Assembly: GCA_036960605.1 (NCBI GenBank)
Contig: JBALXI010000001.1
Span: 248,001 to 312,000, forward strand
Length of the DNA: 64,000 nt
Direction: 5' to 3'
DNA from: Oleispira sp036960605
GTDB taxonomy: Bacteria > Pseudomonadota > Gammaproteobacteria > Pseudomonadales > Oceanobacteraceae
The notes under the pieces are model-generated. The model searched no databases and was not told where the DNA came from. It saw only the letters and a list, made by a program, of their open reading frames with translations. The position numbers were made by a program, and so were the translations under genes. Below, in pieces: positions 1 to 8,118 of this stretch; positions within the stretch are counted from its first letter, which is position 1, and each line of letters opens with the position of its first letter.

Positions 1-1
1 C

Positions 2-58
2 GGTGCGACAGAAGCAATATCGCTGGCGAAGGAAAGTATTCAGCAGTTGCTTAAGTAA
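2..58 (+). CDS. C-terminal end of an unidentified upstream gene (partial)
   Basis: An open frame enters from the left edge and ends at a TAA at 56-58, leaving 18 readable residues that end in SIQQLLK. The stop lies 29 bases before the next ATG, which suggests cotranscription with the following gene. Too little remains to name a family. The frame could be fortuitous, although the alanine- and glutamine-rich helical composition looks protein-like. Confidence 0.4.
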   Translation, partial: GATEAISLAKESIQQLLK

Positions 59-87
59 GATTATAGAATGAACTAAGGAAGTTTATT

Positions 88-729
88 ATGTTGCAGGGAA
101 GCATCATTTTTGTGTTGGTTGTATTGGCTCTGGGCACTTTAGCCGGAGCTGGTTATCTATTATTTCGTCGTGGTTGGTTCTGGATTTGGCTTAAAGCCAG
201 CTTCGCTATGGGACTGGCCGCAATCACCGTACTCTCCCTATTTTCTTTGTTTGATGTGCTGAGTTATAAACAGCTGTTAGCCGAAGTTCCCATCGCTAGT
301 ATTAGTATCTATGAGAAACAACCTCAGCACTTTGACTTGACCTTGATTGCGGCCAATGGAAAAGAGCAGCGCTTTGAAATTCATGGTGATCAATGGCAGC
401 TAGATGCGCGTCTATTAACTTGGGTCGGTCCGTTAGCCGCGCTGGGCAAGAAGCCCTTGTATCGCTTAGATCGCATCAGTGGCCGCTATATTTCTCTTGA
501 ACAAGCACGCAATGCCGAACAAAGTATTTATGGTCTTAAACAATCGAATGTCATTGATGTTTGGCAGATATTGCAAGTGATACCAAGCTGGATCGATGCT
601 GATTATGGCAGTGCTGTTTATATGCCAATGGAAAATGGCGCTGTGTATACGGTACATTTAACAGCGAAAGGAATGAATGTGCGCGCGGTTAATAATATTG
701 CTAAACGGTTATTGGGAGAGGAGTGGTAG
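88..729 (+). CDS. Hypothetical inner-membrane protein with two N-terminal membrane helices
   Basis: A 213-residue protein. Two hydrophobic segments are visible at about residues 5-26 and 33-56, separated by an arginine-containing turn (RRGW). A soluble domain of about 150 residues follows, rich in beta-strand-like alternation, with no recognisable catalytic motif. The start is well supported by AAGGAA seven bases upstream. Similar proteins in marine gammaproteobacteria have been labelled multidrug or cation efflux protein, but two helices do not make a transporter, so I do not adopt that name. The topology suggests a membrane-anchored soluble domain. The gene is convergent with the SCP2 gene, with a perfect hairpin in between. 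Confidence 0.75.
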   Translation: MLQGSIIFVLVVLALGTLAGAGYLLFRRGWFWIWLKASFAMGLAAITVLSLFSLFDVLSYKQLLAEVPIASISIYEKQPQHFDLTLIAANGKEQRFEIHGDQWQLDARLLTWVGPLAALGKKPLYRLDRISGRYISLEQARNAEQSIYGLKQSNVIDVWQILQVIPSWIDADYGSAVYMPMENGAVYTVHLTAKGMNVRAVNNIAKRLLGEEW

Positions 730-789
730 TAAGTTAGCTTGAAAGAAATAGAGAGTAGTTAGAAAAATAGAAGTTGTTAGAGGAAAAGC

Positions 790-820
790 ATTATTGAGAA
801 GGCAGGGCCTTCTCAATAAT
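790..820. terminator. Perfect 14-bp hairpin between convergent genes
   Basis: The arms 790-803 and 807-820 (ATTATTGAGAAGGC and its complement) surround a 3-base loop. The hairpin sits between a plus-strand gene ending at 729 and a minus-strand gene ending at 830. On the minus strand it is followed by GCTTTTCC, a weak T-tract, so it most likely terminates the SCP2 transcript. Confidence 0.6.
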
Positions 821-829
821 AGTAGCCAA

Positions 830-1135
830 TTAAGCTGGGAAAAGTTCGCCCAACTTAGTTGCCAACATCATGTCGCCTTCAACACGTAGTTGACCAGCCA
901 TAAACGCTTGCATGCCGTCAGTTTCGCCAGAAACGATGCCTTCAAGAGTCTCAGTATTCATGATCAAAGTAACGTTAGCGTCATCATTTTCGCCAGTTGC
1001 TAGGTCACAAGCACCATCTTTAACGATTAGGTGATAAGTTTCACCATCTTCGATGTTGAATTGAAAAATCAAGTCAAGGCCTTCAGCAGCACTTGGGTTG
1101 AATTTACTTTGCATAGTTTCGATGATGTTAGCCAT
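830..1135 (-). CDS. SCP2 sterol-binding domain protein
   Basis: A 101-residue single-domain protein. It shows the SCP2 signature: an N-terminal helix, the strand pair LIFQFNIEDGETYHLIVKDG, a DANVTLIMNTETLEGIVSG segment, then a hydrophobic C-terminal helix region (MAGQLRVEGDMMLATKL). The SCP2 fold holds fatty acyl or other lipid ligands in a tunnel, and bacterial stand-alone members are small cytoplasmic proteins of uncertain ligand. The start has AGGTAG upstream. It is monocistronic by position, divergent from sohB, with a hairpin terminator after it. Family assignment is secure; the physiological ligand is unknown. Confidence 0.9.
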   Translation of the reverse strand: MANIIETMQSKFNPSAAEGLDLIFQFNIEDGETYHLIVKDGACDLATGENDDANVTLIMNTETLEGIVSGETDGMQAFMAGQLRVEGDMMLATKLGELFPA

Positions 1136-1354
1136 GAGATGCTACCTATTTAATTGTTATGTATCTGCTTATCACAATACGATTTAAAGCACGCATTGAA
1201 TGTAGAGACGTCACTTTATGAGGGGATAGAGTGTGTGTCAAATAAATTCATACGATTGTTTGAATTTTGTTGGCTTACAGCGGCGAAATTATGCGGTATT
1301 CTTGCGTCAAATGAATTTTACATACATGTTTTTTGAACTTTAAAGGTATCAAAC

Positions 1355-2464
1355 TTGGAATTTCTAGCTGAATACGGCATTTTCTTATTAAAAGCCCTGA
1401 CCATTGTTGTTTCTATTATCCTAGTCATCGCGGGTGTCGCTGCAGTCAGCGGTAAGCAAAAGCCGAGTCATGATGGCTTTATAACGGTTAATAAGATCAA
1501 CGATGATTTGGATGAGTATAAAGAAATATTAGAAGAAAACTTGTATGACAAAGACGAGCTGAAAGAGCTTGAAAAGGCCCGCGTCAAAGCAGACAAAGAA
1601 AAAGAGAAGGCTGAAGCCGTCAAGGCAAAAGCTAAAATCAAGGCCGATAAAAAAGCCGGGAAAGAGGCTGCTGAAGATTTTGCCGATGAAGTAGAAGCGA
1701 TTAAGAGGCGCGTTTTTGTATTAGATTTTGATGGGGATATTAAAGCCAGTGCCGCTGACTTTATGCGTGAAGAAATTACAGCTGTATTAACCATGGCGCG
1801 TAAAGAAGATGAAGTTGTTGTTCGCCTAGAAAGTGGCGGCGGCATGGTACATAGCTATGGTTTAGCGTCTAGTCAATTGCAGCGTATTAAAGATAAGGGT
1901 ATTCCGCTGACTGTCTGCATTGATAAAGTAGCCGCTAGCGGTGGTTATATGATGGCCTGTATTGCCGATAAAATTGTTTCCGCACCTTTTGCTATCGTCG
2001 GATCCATTGGTGTGGTTGCGCAACTGCCTAACTTCAGTCGTTTATTGAAAAAGCACGATGTGGATTTTGAGATGTTTACCGCAGGTAAATACAAACGCAC
2101 AGTGACTATGTTTGGTCACAATAGTGCTAAAGCAAAAGAAAAATTCAGTGAAGATTTAGAAGAGACGCATGTACTCTTCAAAAATCACGTTTCACATTTT
2201 CGTCCTAGTCTGAATATCGAAGAAATCGCAACCGGTGATACCTGGTATGGTCAAGACGCCTTAGTGAACAAGTTGGTTGATCAGTTGGGCACCAGTGACG
2301 ATTATCTTGTCACTGCGTGTAATGATGCCGATGTATTTGAAGTCAGTTACGAATTTAAGAAGAGCCTACAAGAAAAATTAGGCTTTGCCGTGCAAATGGG
2401 CGTTGAGAAAGCGGCAACGCGCTTTTTGACCGTTATGAATGCGCAAACTCATACTAAGGGTTAA
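1355..2464 (+). CDS. sohB: SohB, inner-membrane S49 family serine protease
   Basis: A 369-residue protein starting at TTG; the N-terminus MEFLAEYGIFLLKA matches the usual SohB start, and AAAGGT lies upstream. One membrane anchor (about 9-31) is followed by a lysine/glutamate-rich, coiled-coil-like stretch (about 50-115). The S49 protease domain comes next, with the predicted catalytic Ser in AASGGYMM (Ser195) and Lys in GKYKRT (about Lys247). The Ser-Lys spacing of 52 fits a signal-peptide-peptidase-type Ser/Lys dyad. SohB cleaves membrane or periplasmic peptides. A second S49 protease, SppA, is present at 41.9 kb. The gene precedes acuI by 26 bases and may share its transcript. Confidence 0.93.
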   Translation: MEFLAEYGIFLLKALTIVVSIILVIAGVAAVSGKQKPSHDGFITVNKINDDLDEYKEILEENLYDKDELKELEKARVKADKEKEKAEAVKAKAKIKADKKAGKEAAEDFADEVEAIKRRVFVLDFDGDIKASAADFMREEITAVLTMARKEDEVVVRLESGGGMVHSYGLASSQLQRIKDKGIPLTVCIDKVAASGGYMMACIADKIVSAPFAIVGSIGVVAQLPNFSRLLKKHDVDFEMFTAGKYKRTVTMFGHNSAKAKEKFSEDLEETHVLFKNHVSHFRPSLNIEEIATGDTWYGQDALVNKLVDQLGTSDDYLVTACNDADVFEVSYEFKKSLQEKLGFAVQMGVEKAATRFLTVMNAQTHTKG

Positions 2465-2490
2465 TACCTAAGCTGAATTAAGGAAATACT

Positions 2491-3528
2491 ATGACTCAGT
2501 GGCACGCTTACCGCGCAATCGAAACGAATGATGAAGTATCTGACGCAGGCCCTGTTGTCGAGTCTTCTTGGCAGCTGGTCGATGATTCTTGCTTGCCTGC
2601 GATTGGAAAATCAAAAGGTGAAGGCGAAGTTCTCATCAAGGTGCAATACTCATCGGTTAATTATAAAGATGCGTTAAGTGCTGCTGGTAATCGTGGCGTC
2701 ACGCGCAGCTTTCCTCATACGCCAGGCATCGATGCTGCTGGTACTGTGGTGAGTGATGCTTCGGGGCAGTTTGCTGAAGGTGCTGAAGTCGTAGTCTTTG
2801 GCTATGATCTGGGTATGAATACTTGTGGCGGCTATGGGGAATTTATTCGTATTCCCGCGGCCTGGGTATTAATTAAGCCTGCAGAGTTGAGCTTTGAAGA
2901 TTCTATGCGCTGGGGAACGGCTGGATTTACCGCGGCGTTGTCAGTAGAGAAGTTATTAAAAGCAGACATTAAGCCAGAGGCAGGCAAAATCATTGTCACT
3001 GGTGCAACCGGCGGTGTTGGTTCTGTTGCAGTTTCTTTATTAGCGAAGCTTGGTTTTGAAGTGGTTGCGGTAACGGGTAAAGCAGCAGCGAAGGATTGGC
3101 TGTTGAGCCTTGGCGCGACGGAGGTGCTTGATCGTGCTGATCTATTGCCTATGGCTAAAAAGCCGATGACACGCCCCTTGTATCAAGCAGGCATTGATAC
3201 CTGCGGCGGTGATATGATTGCCGCAGTATTGCCACAATTGCAATATGGCGGTGCTTTAACAACATGTGGCATGGTTGCTGGGGCTGACTTTAGTGCCAGC
3301 GTATTTCCGTTCATCATCCGCGGTATCGACTTGTTGGGTATTGATTCGGTAGAAATCCCACAAACTCATAAGCAACTGTTACTTAAGAAAGTAGCAAGTG
3401 ATTGGCAGCTATCAACATTGCCTGACTTTACTCAAACCATTGGTCGCAGTGAATTGCCTGCTGTTTTGGCTGATGTGCTGGCAGGTAAAGGCCAAGGCCG
3501 TTACCTACTGGATCTAGCTAAAGACTGA
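2491..3528 (+). CDS. acuI: AcuI/YhdH-family acrylyl-CoA reductase-like oxidoreductase
   Basis: A 345-residue zinc-free medium-chain dehydrogenase/reductase. The N-terminal GroES-like part carries VQYSSVNYKDALSA and PHTPGIDAAGTV, and the NADPH-binding fold carries GATGGVGSVAVSLLAKLG. This motif set is typical of the YhdH/YhfP/AcuI subgroup, which reduces acryloyl-CoA to propionyl-CoA with NADPH and detoxifies acrylate. In marine bacteria it is often linked to DMSP breakdown, but no DMSP lyase or demethylase gene is nearby, so a general enoyl-CoA/quinone reductase role is equally possible. AAGGAAA lies seven bases before the ATG. It converges on the antiporter gene. Confidence 0.85.
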   Translation: MTQWHAYRAIETNDEVSDAGPVVESSWQLVDDSCLPAIGKSKGEGEVLIKVQYSSVNYKDALSAAGNRGVTRSFPHTPGIDAAGTVVSDASGQFAEGAEVVVFGYDLGMNTCGGYGEFIRIPAAWVLIKPAELSFEDSMRWGTAGFTAALSVEKLLKADIKPEAGKIIVTGATGGVGSVAVSLLAKLGFEVVAVTGKAAAKDWLLSLGATEVLDRADLLPMAKKPMTRPLYQAGIDTCGGDMIAAVLPQLQYGGALTTCGMVAGADFSASVFPFIIRGIDLLGIDSVEIPQTHKQLLLKKVASDWQLSTLPDFTQTIGRSELPAVLADVLAGKGQGRYLLDLAKD

Positions 3529-3580
3529 TTCTGTCTTAATTTGAACTACCTGAGTAGTTACAAATAATAAAGAATCAGTC
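3523..3580. terminator. Nested inverted repeat at the convergent ends of acuI and the antiporter gene
   Basis: A 10-bp inverted repeat (3523-3532 and 3571-3580, GACTGATTCT and complement) overlaps the last codons of both convergent genes. It encloses a smaller hairpin (3545-3558, ACTAC-CTGA-GTAGT). There is no strong T-tract, so termination is an inference. Confidence 0.3.
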
Positions 3581-4753
3581 TCTTCTCAATTTTTCATTCA
3601 CCGCAATCGGGTTCGGGTAGTTAAAGACTACGATGTAGCTCGATAGCGCGAAGGTGATAATGGCGGTGGCTTGAATCAACAGAGAGCCTTGCTCTGACAA
3701 AATAGAACGCTCAAAAGCGACAAACGCAATGAGCAGCGAAAACTCACTGATCTGGCCTAGGCGAAAGCCGACATCCCAAGCTAAAGCAGGGCGTTCACTC
3801 ATATTGCCCAGTAAATAGCGGAATATCACCGGTTTCAAAATTAATACAGCGCCGGCTAGTACCAAGGCGGGCCAGATGACACTGGAAAGCAGCTGTAAGT
3901 TGAATCCAGCCCCTAAAGCAAAGAAGAACAAGACTAAGAAGAAATCCCTTAATGGCTTCAAGCTGATCGCAATGTATTGTGCAATAGGGCTAGTTGCCAA
4001 CGTTACACCTGCAATAAAAGCCCCAATCTCTCGAGTTAAACCGACGGCCTGGGCACCTTCTGCCATCGCTAGACACCAGCCAATCGCTAAAATGAACAGG
4101 TATTCTTGAAAGCGATCAAACTTCTTAATAAGCGGGAGTAACAAACCTTTTACCAATAAGTAACTGGCCATGACCAATAGCGGTAAAGCGACAAAAGGTT
4201 GCCAAATAGGCGGGGAAGTTGACGCGAGGTCTGCGGTAGAGCCTAAACTGCCCAGAAAAATTAACGTTAAAATGGCGACTAAATCTTGCACGAGCAATAA
4301 ACCCACCATCAGTTCGCCGACATGCTTATGGTGTAAAACCGTCGTCGGCAACAGTTTCAAGCCAATAATTGTGCTGGAAAACATCATAGCTAGGCCAATA
4401 ACTAAGCTATCCATCGTCGAGTGGCCAAAAGCCATAGCAATGCCAAAGCCAATGCCAAAGAATAAAGCACAGCTTATCAGGGCCACCAGCGTCGCCTTTT
4501 TTAATACCGCCACCAAGTTGGAGGGCTGCATGTCGAGGCCGAGTAAAAACAGGAGGAAAATGATGCCAATGTGTGACATCTCTCCCAATAGCTCAGGCTC
4601 TTCTATCAAAGATAGCCCGAAAGGCCCTACGATCGCCCCTAAGGCAATGTAGGCAATAATGACGGGTTGTTTTGTGTAAAGCGCCACCGTAGACAGTACG
4701 AAGGCACCAGTGAAGATTAAGAAAAACGAAAAGACCAGGTCGTGCGCTACCAT
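3575..4753 (-). CDS. CPA2-type cation:proton antiporter (Kef/NapA-like membrane domain only)
   Basis: A 392-residue integral membrane protein with about 11-12 hydrophobic segments of the Na+/H+ exchanger fold. The characteristic stretches LLFLLGLDMQP and MFSSTIIGLKLLP are visible, as is a negatively charged membrane motif region (LLVQDLVAI) that resembles the ion-binding QD pair of KefC-type proteins. Unlike KefB/KefC (about 600 residues) it lacks the C-terminal RCK/TrkA-N NAD-binding domain, ending in LRRD shortly after the last helix. It is therefore probably an ungated exchanger, or gated by another subunit. The start has AGGAG six bases upstream. Substrate ion (K+ or Na+) cannot be told from sequence. 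Confidence 0.88.
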   Translation of the reverse strand: MVAHDLVFSFFLIFTGAFVLSTVALYTKQPVIIAYIALGAIVGPFGLSLIEEPELLGEMSHIGIIFLLFLLGLDMQPSNLVAVLKKATLVALISCALFFGIGFGIAMAFGHSTMDSLVIGLAMMFSSTIIGLKLLPTTVLHHKHVGELMVGLLLVQDLVAILTLIFLGSLGSTADLASTSPPIWQPFVALPLLVMASYLLVKGLLLPLIKKFDRFQEYLFILAIGWCLAMAEGAQAVGLTREIGAFIAGVTLATSPIAQYIAISLKPLRDFFLVLFFFALGAGFNLQLLSSVIWPALVLAGAVLILKPVIFRYLLGNMSERPALAWDVGFRLGQISEFSLLIAFVAFERSILSEQGSLLIQATAIITFALSSYIVVFNYPNPIAVNEKLRRD

Positions 4754-4822
4754 GAATGCTCCTGCAGGTCGCCACTGAAAATGTAAATGAGAAAAAACGC
4801 CTATTGACTAATCTTAAATGAC

Positions 4823-4862
4823 GAACACAAAAAAGGCCAAATTATTGGCCTTTTTTGTGTTC
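4823..4862. terminator. Strong bidirectional rho-independent terminator
   Basis: A perfect 18-bp inverted repeat (4823-4840 and 4845-4862) with a 4-base loop (ATTA). It has a GGCC core and A6/T6 flanks in both directions. It lies just downstream of the minus-strand cysI-DUF934 unit and upstream of the antiporter gene, so it separates the two transcripts. Confidence 0.9.
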
Positions 4863-4912
4863 TGTTTGTCGACTCTACTTAAGCAAGATAGCCTTAAGTC
4901 AAGAAAGCAGTA

Positions 4913-5416
4913 TTAGCTGCGACGACGGTACAGAGGGCGAGCATCATTTACATCGCCCTGATACGATGTAGAAAAGGTTTCAAAGCCTTTTACGCACAAT
5001 TCAAGGTCTTGGTCAGCACGCATCGCCATCGCATTAAAGCCACAGCGCATCATGAAGAACAATTGATCGAATAATACATCGCCGACAGAACGTAGCTGGC
5101 CAGTGAAACCATAGCGCTTGCGTAATAAGTGAGCCGCTGAGTAGCCACGGCCATCAGCAAACTGAGGAAACTCAACGTTAATCAAAGCAAAGCCTTGGCT
5201 ATCGTCCGCTAATAAATCAGCAGTATCGCCAGCGTTCAGCTGAATACCTAAAGTACCGGCATCGCGCTTAGCGATCAAAGTCTCTTTTTCAGAGCCAATC
5301 GCATTTGCCCAGCGAATGAAGTTAATAACTTCTTTCGCCGAGGTTAGCGCCATATCATCAGCCACTAAGGTCCAATCATCATTTGCGATTTGTTTGTCTA
5401 AAATAATCTGAGTCAT
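4913..5416 (-). CDS. DUF934 protein paired with sulfite reductase
   Basis: A 167-residue soluble protein ending in a basic tail (ARPLYRRRS). The core INVEFPQFADGRGYSAAHLLRKRYGFTGQ is the family signature of DUF934, which almost always lies directly downstream of a ferredoxin-type sulfite/nitrite reductase gene. The function is unproven; a role in electron delivery to, or assembly of, the siroheme reductase is inferred from context. Only nine bases separate it from the cysI stop, and its AAGGA ribosome site overlaps the end of cysI. The strong terminator at 4823-4862 follows. Confidence 0.88.
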   Translation of the reverse strand: MTQIILDKQIANDDWTLVADDMALTSAKEVINFIRWANAIGSEKETLIAKRDAGTLGIQLNAGDTADLLADDSQGFALINVEFPQFADGRGYSAAHLLRKRYGFTGQLRSVGDVLFDQLFFMMRCGFNAMAMRADQDLELCVKGFETFSTSYQGDVNDARPLYRRRS

Positions 5417-5425
5417 GTCTAATCC

Positions 5426-7108
5426 TTACTTAGCGGTTGCAGTAGCAGTAGCTTTTGCTGGATAAGCAGCCGCTTTGAACGGGTCCATACCAACACGGCG
5501 GAAGGTTTCAATAAACGTCTCACCTTCAATACGCTGAGCGACAAAAACATCAAGCAGAATACGAATGATCTCAACCATGCGATGGCGAGCAAAAGAAGGA
5601 CCTAAGATTTTACCCACTGAAGCATCTTCACCCGATGCGCCACCGAGAGAAACCTGATAGAACTCTTCACCTTTCTTATCAACACCCAAAATGCCGATAT
5701 TGCCAATATGGTGGTGACCACAAGCATTCATACAGCCCGAGATGTTTAAATCAAGATTGCCTAAATCATGCAGGTAATCTAAATCATCAAACTCATTCTG
5801 TAAGGCTTCAGCAATCGGTAACGACTTAGCATTAGCAAGAGCGCAGAAATCGCCGCCTGGGCAACAGATCATATCGGTCAACAAACCAAGGTTTGGCGTT
5901 GCAAGGCCTAGGGCTTTTGCTTCTTTCCAAAGATCATAAAGCTTCGCTTGTTCTACATCAGCCAAGACTAGATTCTGCTGGTGAGTCGAGCGTGCTTCAC
6001 CAAAGCTGTACTTGTCAGCTAGATCAGCAAAGGCAAAGATCTGGCTATCGGTAACATCACCGGGTGCCGTTCCTTTTTGCTTCAATGCGAAGGTGGCAAC
6101 AGAATAGCCTGGCTTCTTGTGAGCGCGAACATTACGTCCAACCCAGCGAGCGAAGGCCGTATCGGAAGCTAAAGCATCGGTATAAGCAGCAGAGTCAGCT
6201 TCAAGTGCCAGATAAGCGGGTTCAGTGAAGTGAGACTTAACACGTTCAAGTTCTTCGCTCGGCAATCTACCTTCGCCATCTTTAACATGATCCCACTCAG
6301 CTTCAACCAGCTCACTGAAACGTTCAACACCTAAAGCTTTCACTAAGATCTTAATACGCGCCTTGTACTTGTTATCGCGACGACCGAATTGGTTGTATAC
6401 GCGGATAATAGCGTCAAGGTAGGTTAGTAGATCTTCTTCTGGTAAGAACTCACGCACAACAGAAGAAAGAATAGGGGTGCGGCCTAAACCACCACCGGCA
6501 TAAACGCGATAACCAAGCTCACCGGCTTCGTTACGAACAATCTGAATGCCAACATCGTGCATGCGGGTTGCAGCGCGATCAGCCCCTTCAACCGCATTCA
6601 CAGCAATCTTAAACTTACGCGGTAAAAAAGCGAATTCTGGGTGGAAAGTAGACCACTGACGGATGATTTCGCAATAAGGGCGAGGATCAACCAGCTCTTC
6701 TGCAATCACGCCTGCGTATTCATCAGTCGTGGTATTACGAATACAGTTACCGCTGGTTTGCACGGCGTGCATTTGTACTTCCGCTAGTTTGCCTAGTATC
6801 TCAGGGCATTCTTCTAACTTAGGCCAGTTGTATTGTAGATTCTGGCGCGTACTAAAATGCGCATAGCCACGATCGTAATCGCGGGCTATTTCAGCCATTT
6901 TACGCAACTGCTGGCTGTTCATCATGCCGTAAGGCACAGCAATACGCAGCATAGGTGCATAGCGCTGCACATAAATGCCGTTTTGTAGGCGTAATGGTAA
7001 AAACTCCCCTTCAGGAATTTTACCGTCCAAATAGCGATCCATTTGGTTTTGGAATTGAGCTACTCGCTCATTGATCATGCGCTGGTCTAAATCGTCGTAT
7101 ACGTACAT
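5426..7108 (-). CDS. cysI: Siroheme-[4Fe-4S] sulfite reductase (CysI, single-subunit type)
   Basis: A 560-residue protein reducing sulfite to sulfide in assimilatory sulfate reduction. Two ferredoxin-like half domains are visible. Around residues 90-130 the siroheme-contacting stretch contains GYAHFSTRQNLQYNW and QTSGNCIRNTTTDEYAG. The cluster-binding cysteines are CCPGGDFC and GCMNACGHH (C-x5-C and C-x3-C). The chosen ATG is preceded by GGAAAG at ideal spacing; an in-frame GTG-like extension 22 codons upstream has no ribosome site. There is no flavoprotein CysJ gene alongside, so the electron donor is probably ferredoxin or another small protein. It forms an operon with the DUF934 gene. Confidence 0.95.
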   Translation of the reverse strand: MYVYDDLDQRMINERVAQFQNQMDRYLDGKIPEGEFLPLRLQNGIYVQRYAPMLRIAVPYGMMNSQQLRKMAEIARDYDRGYAHFSTRQNLQYNWPKLEECPEILGKLAEVQMHAVQTSGNCIRNTTTDEYAGVIAEELVDPRPYCEIIRQWSTFHPEFAFLPRKFKIAVNAVEGADRAATRMHDVGIQIVRNEAGELGYRVYAGGGLGRTPILSSVVREFLPEEDLLTYLDAIIRVYNQFGRRDNKYKARIKILVKALGVERFSELVEAEWDHVKDGEGRLPSEELERVKSHFTEPAYLALEADSAAYTDALASDTAFARWVGRNVRAHKKPGYSVATFALKQKGTAPGDVTDSQIFAFADLADKYSFGEARSTHQQNLVLADVEQAKLYDLWKEAKALGLATPNLGLLTDMICCPGGDFCALANAKSLPIAEALQNEFDDLDYLHDLGNLDLNISGCMNACGHHHIGNIGILGVDKKGEEFYQVSLGGASGEDASVGKILGPSFARHRMVEIIRILLDVFVAQRIEGETFIETFRRVGMDPFKAAAYPAKATATATAK

Positions 7109-7259
7109 AGCTTTCCGAATTATTAAGCCATTGGGAGTTATTGGCGGCAAATGTAACAAAAAATGGTTATGCAAAAAACCAATATTTTCCTATATCGAAA
7201 TAACTAAAGAGAATAGTACGGGCAAAAATCGATGAGAAGGATGAGGGTGGGCAGTCAGC

Positions 7260-7280
7260 AACCCTTATAGAATAAGGGTT
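7260..7280. terminator. Hairpin immediately after the glycerophosphodiesterase stop
   Basis: AACCCTTA (7260-7267) and TAAGGGTT (7273-7280) form an 8-bp stem with a 5-base loop. It abuts the minus-strand stop codon at 7281. There is no clear T-tract, so it may stabilise the 3' end rather than terminate. Confidence 0.35.
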
Positions 7281-8039
7281 CTAGGCAGTTTCTTGAAGGT
7301 TTAAGGCTTGTTGAATCTGCTGAGGGTAGTCACTAAAAACAGCGTCTAAACCTTGAGCATAAAGTTCAAGCGCCAAGGATTCGTTATTAATGGTGAACGC
7401 GAGCACTTTGTAGCCGGCTGCTTTTATCTCGGCGACTTGCTCAGCATCAAAGAATGACTGATGAATGTGTAGACCAGAGCAACCTAAATGCTCAAGCCGA
7501 TCTTTCCAAGCTTTGGGGATTGCTGAGACGTTATAGCCACGTTCAACTTCCGGCCATAGTGTTTGGGCGCTGGTGAGGGAGAAATAGTTAAAGCTACTAA
7601 GAATTAAAGGCAGGTCTTTAGGCCAGTGCTGTTTTAATATCTCGATACTAGCAGCGGTGGTTTCTTCTTCAAGTCCCTCGCAGGGTTTTAGTTCCAGATT
7701 TAAGCCCATGCCGTATTGGCTAATGACTTCGATGGCTTCTAATAGCGTTGGAATAGTTTGCTGTTTATATTCTTCGCCTTTCCAAGAGCCCGCATCCAAT
7801 TCTTTAAGCCGCTTCAGAGACGCATTGTGTATTAGACCTTCGCCATTGGTTGTGCGTGAAAGATAATCATCATGGAAAATAACCGGAATACCATCGGCGC
7901 TGAGCATAACATCGATCTCAACCCACTTAATGCCTTGCTGGCCCGCAAGGTGCAAGCTGGCTAAAGTGTTCTCAGGTGCTAGGCCACTGCTGCCTCGGTG
8001 GGCAATAACGGGTGCAAGTAATGAGTAGGCTGAAAGCAT
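7281..8039 (-). CDS. ugpQ: Cytoplasmic glycerophosphodiester phosphodiesterase
   Basis: A 252-residue GDPD TIM-barrel protein that hydrolyses glycerophosphodiesters to sn-glycerol-3-phosphate plus an alcohol. The diagnostic motifs are IAHRGSSGLAPENT (residues 13-26), WVEIDVMLSADG with the metal-binding Glu/Asp pair, and FHDDYLSRTTNG. There is no signal peptide, so it is the UgpQ (cytoplasmic) rather than the GlpQ (periplasmic) type. It lies downstream of the MATE gene by about 80 bases, but the intergenic gap shows no terminator, so a common transcript is possible. No Ugp transporter is nearby. Confidence 0.9.
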   Translation of the reverse strand: MLSAYSLLAPVIAHRGSSGLAPENTLASLHLAGQQGIKWVEIDVMLSADGIPVIFHDDYLSRTTNGEGLIHNASLKRLKELDAGSWKGEEYKQQTIPTLLEAIEVISQYGMGLNLELKPCEGLEEETTAASIEILKQHWPKDLPLILSSFNYFSLTSAQTLWPEVERGYNVSAIPKAWKDRLEHLGCSGLHIHQSFFDAEQVAEIKAAGYKVLAFTINNESLALELYAQGLDAVFSDYPQQIQQALNLQETA

Positions 8040-8118
8040 GGTTAACCTAAAATGTCAGCATTATGGGAGTCTTAATATGATTCTAAGCAGTAATTGTGAA
8101 TTTACTATGAATTAAGGA

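Noticed and set aside
88..729. Multidrug efflux function for the first complete gene
   Set aside because: Only two membrane segments and no transporter motif; the label some relatives carry is not supported by the sequence.
1154..1336. 60-codon frame between SCP2 and sohB
   Set aside because: No ribosome site, biased Cys/Phe/Leu content and no recognisable domain; the region is better explained as the divergent promoters of the two neighbours.
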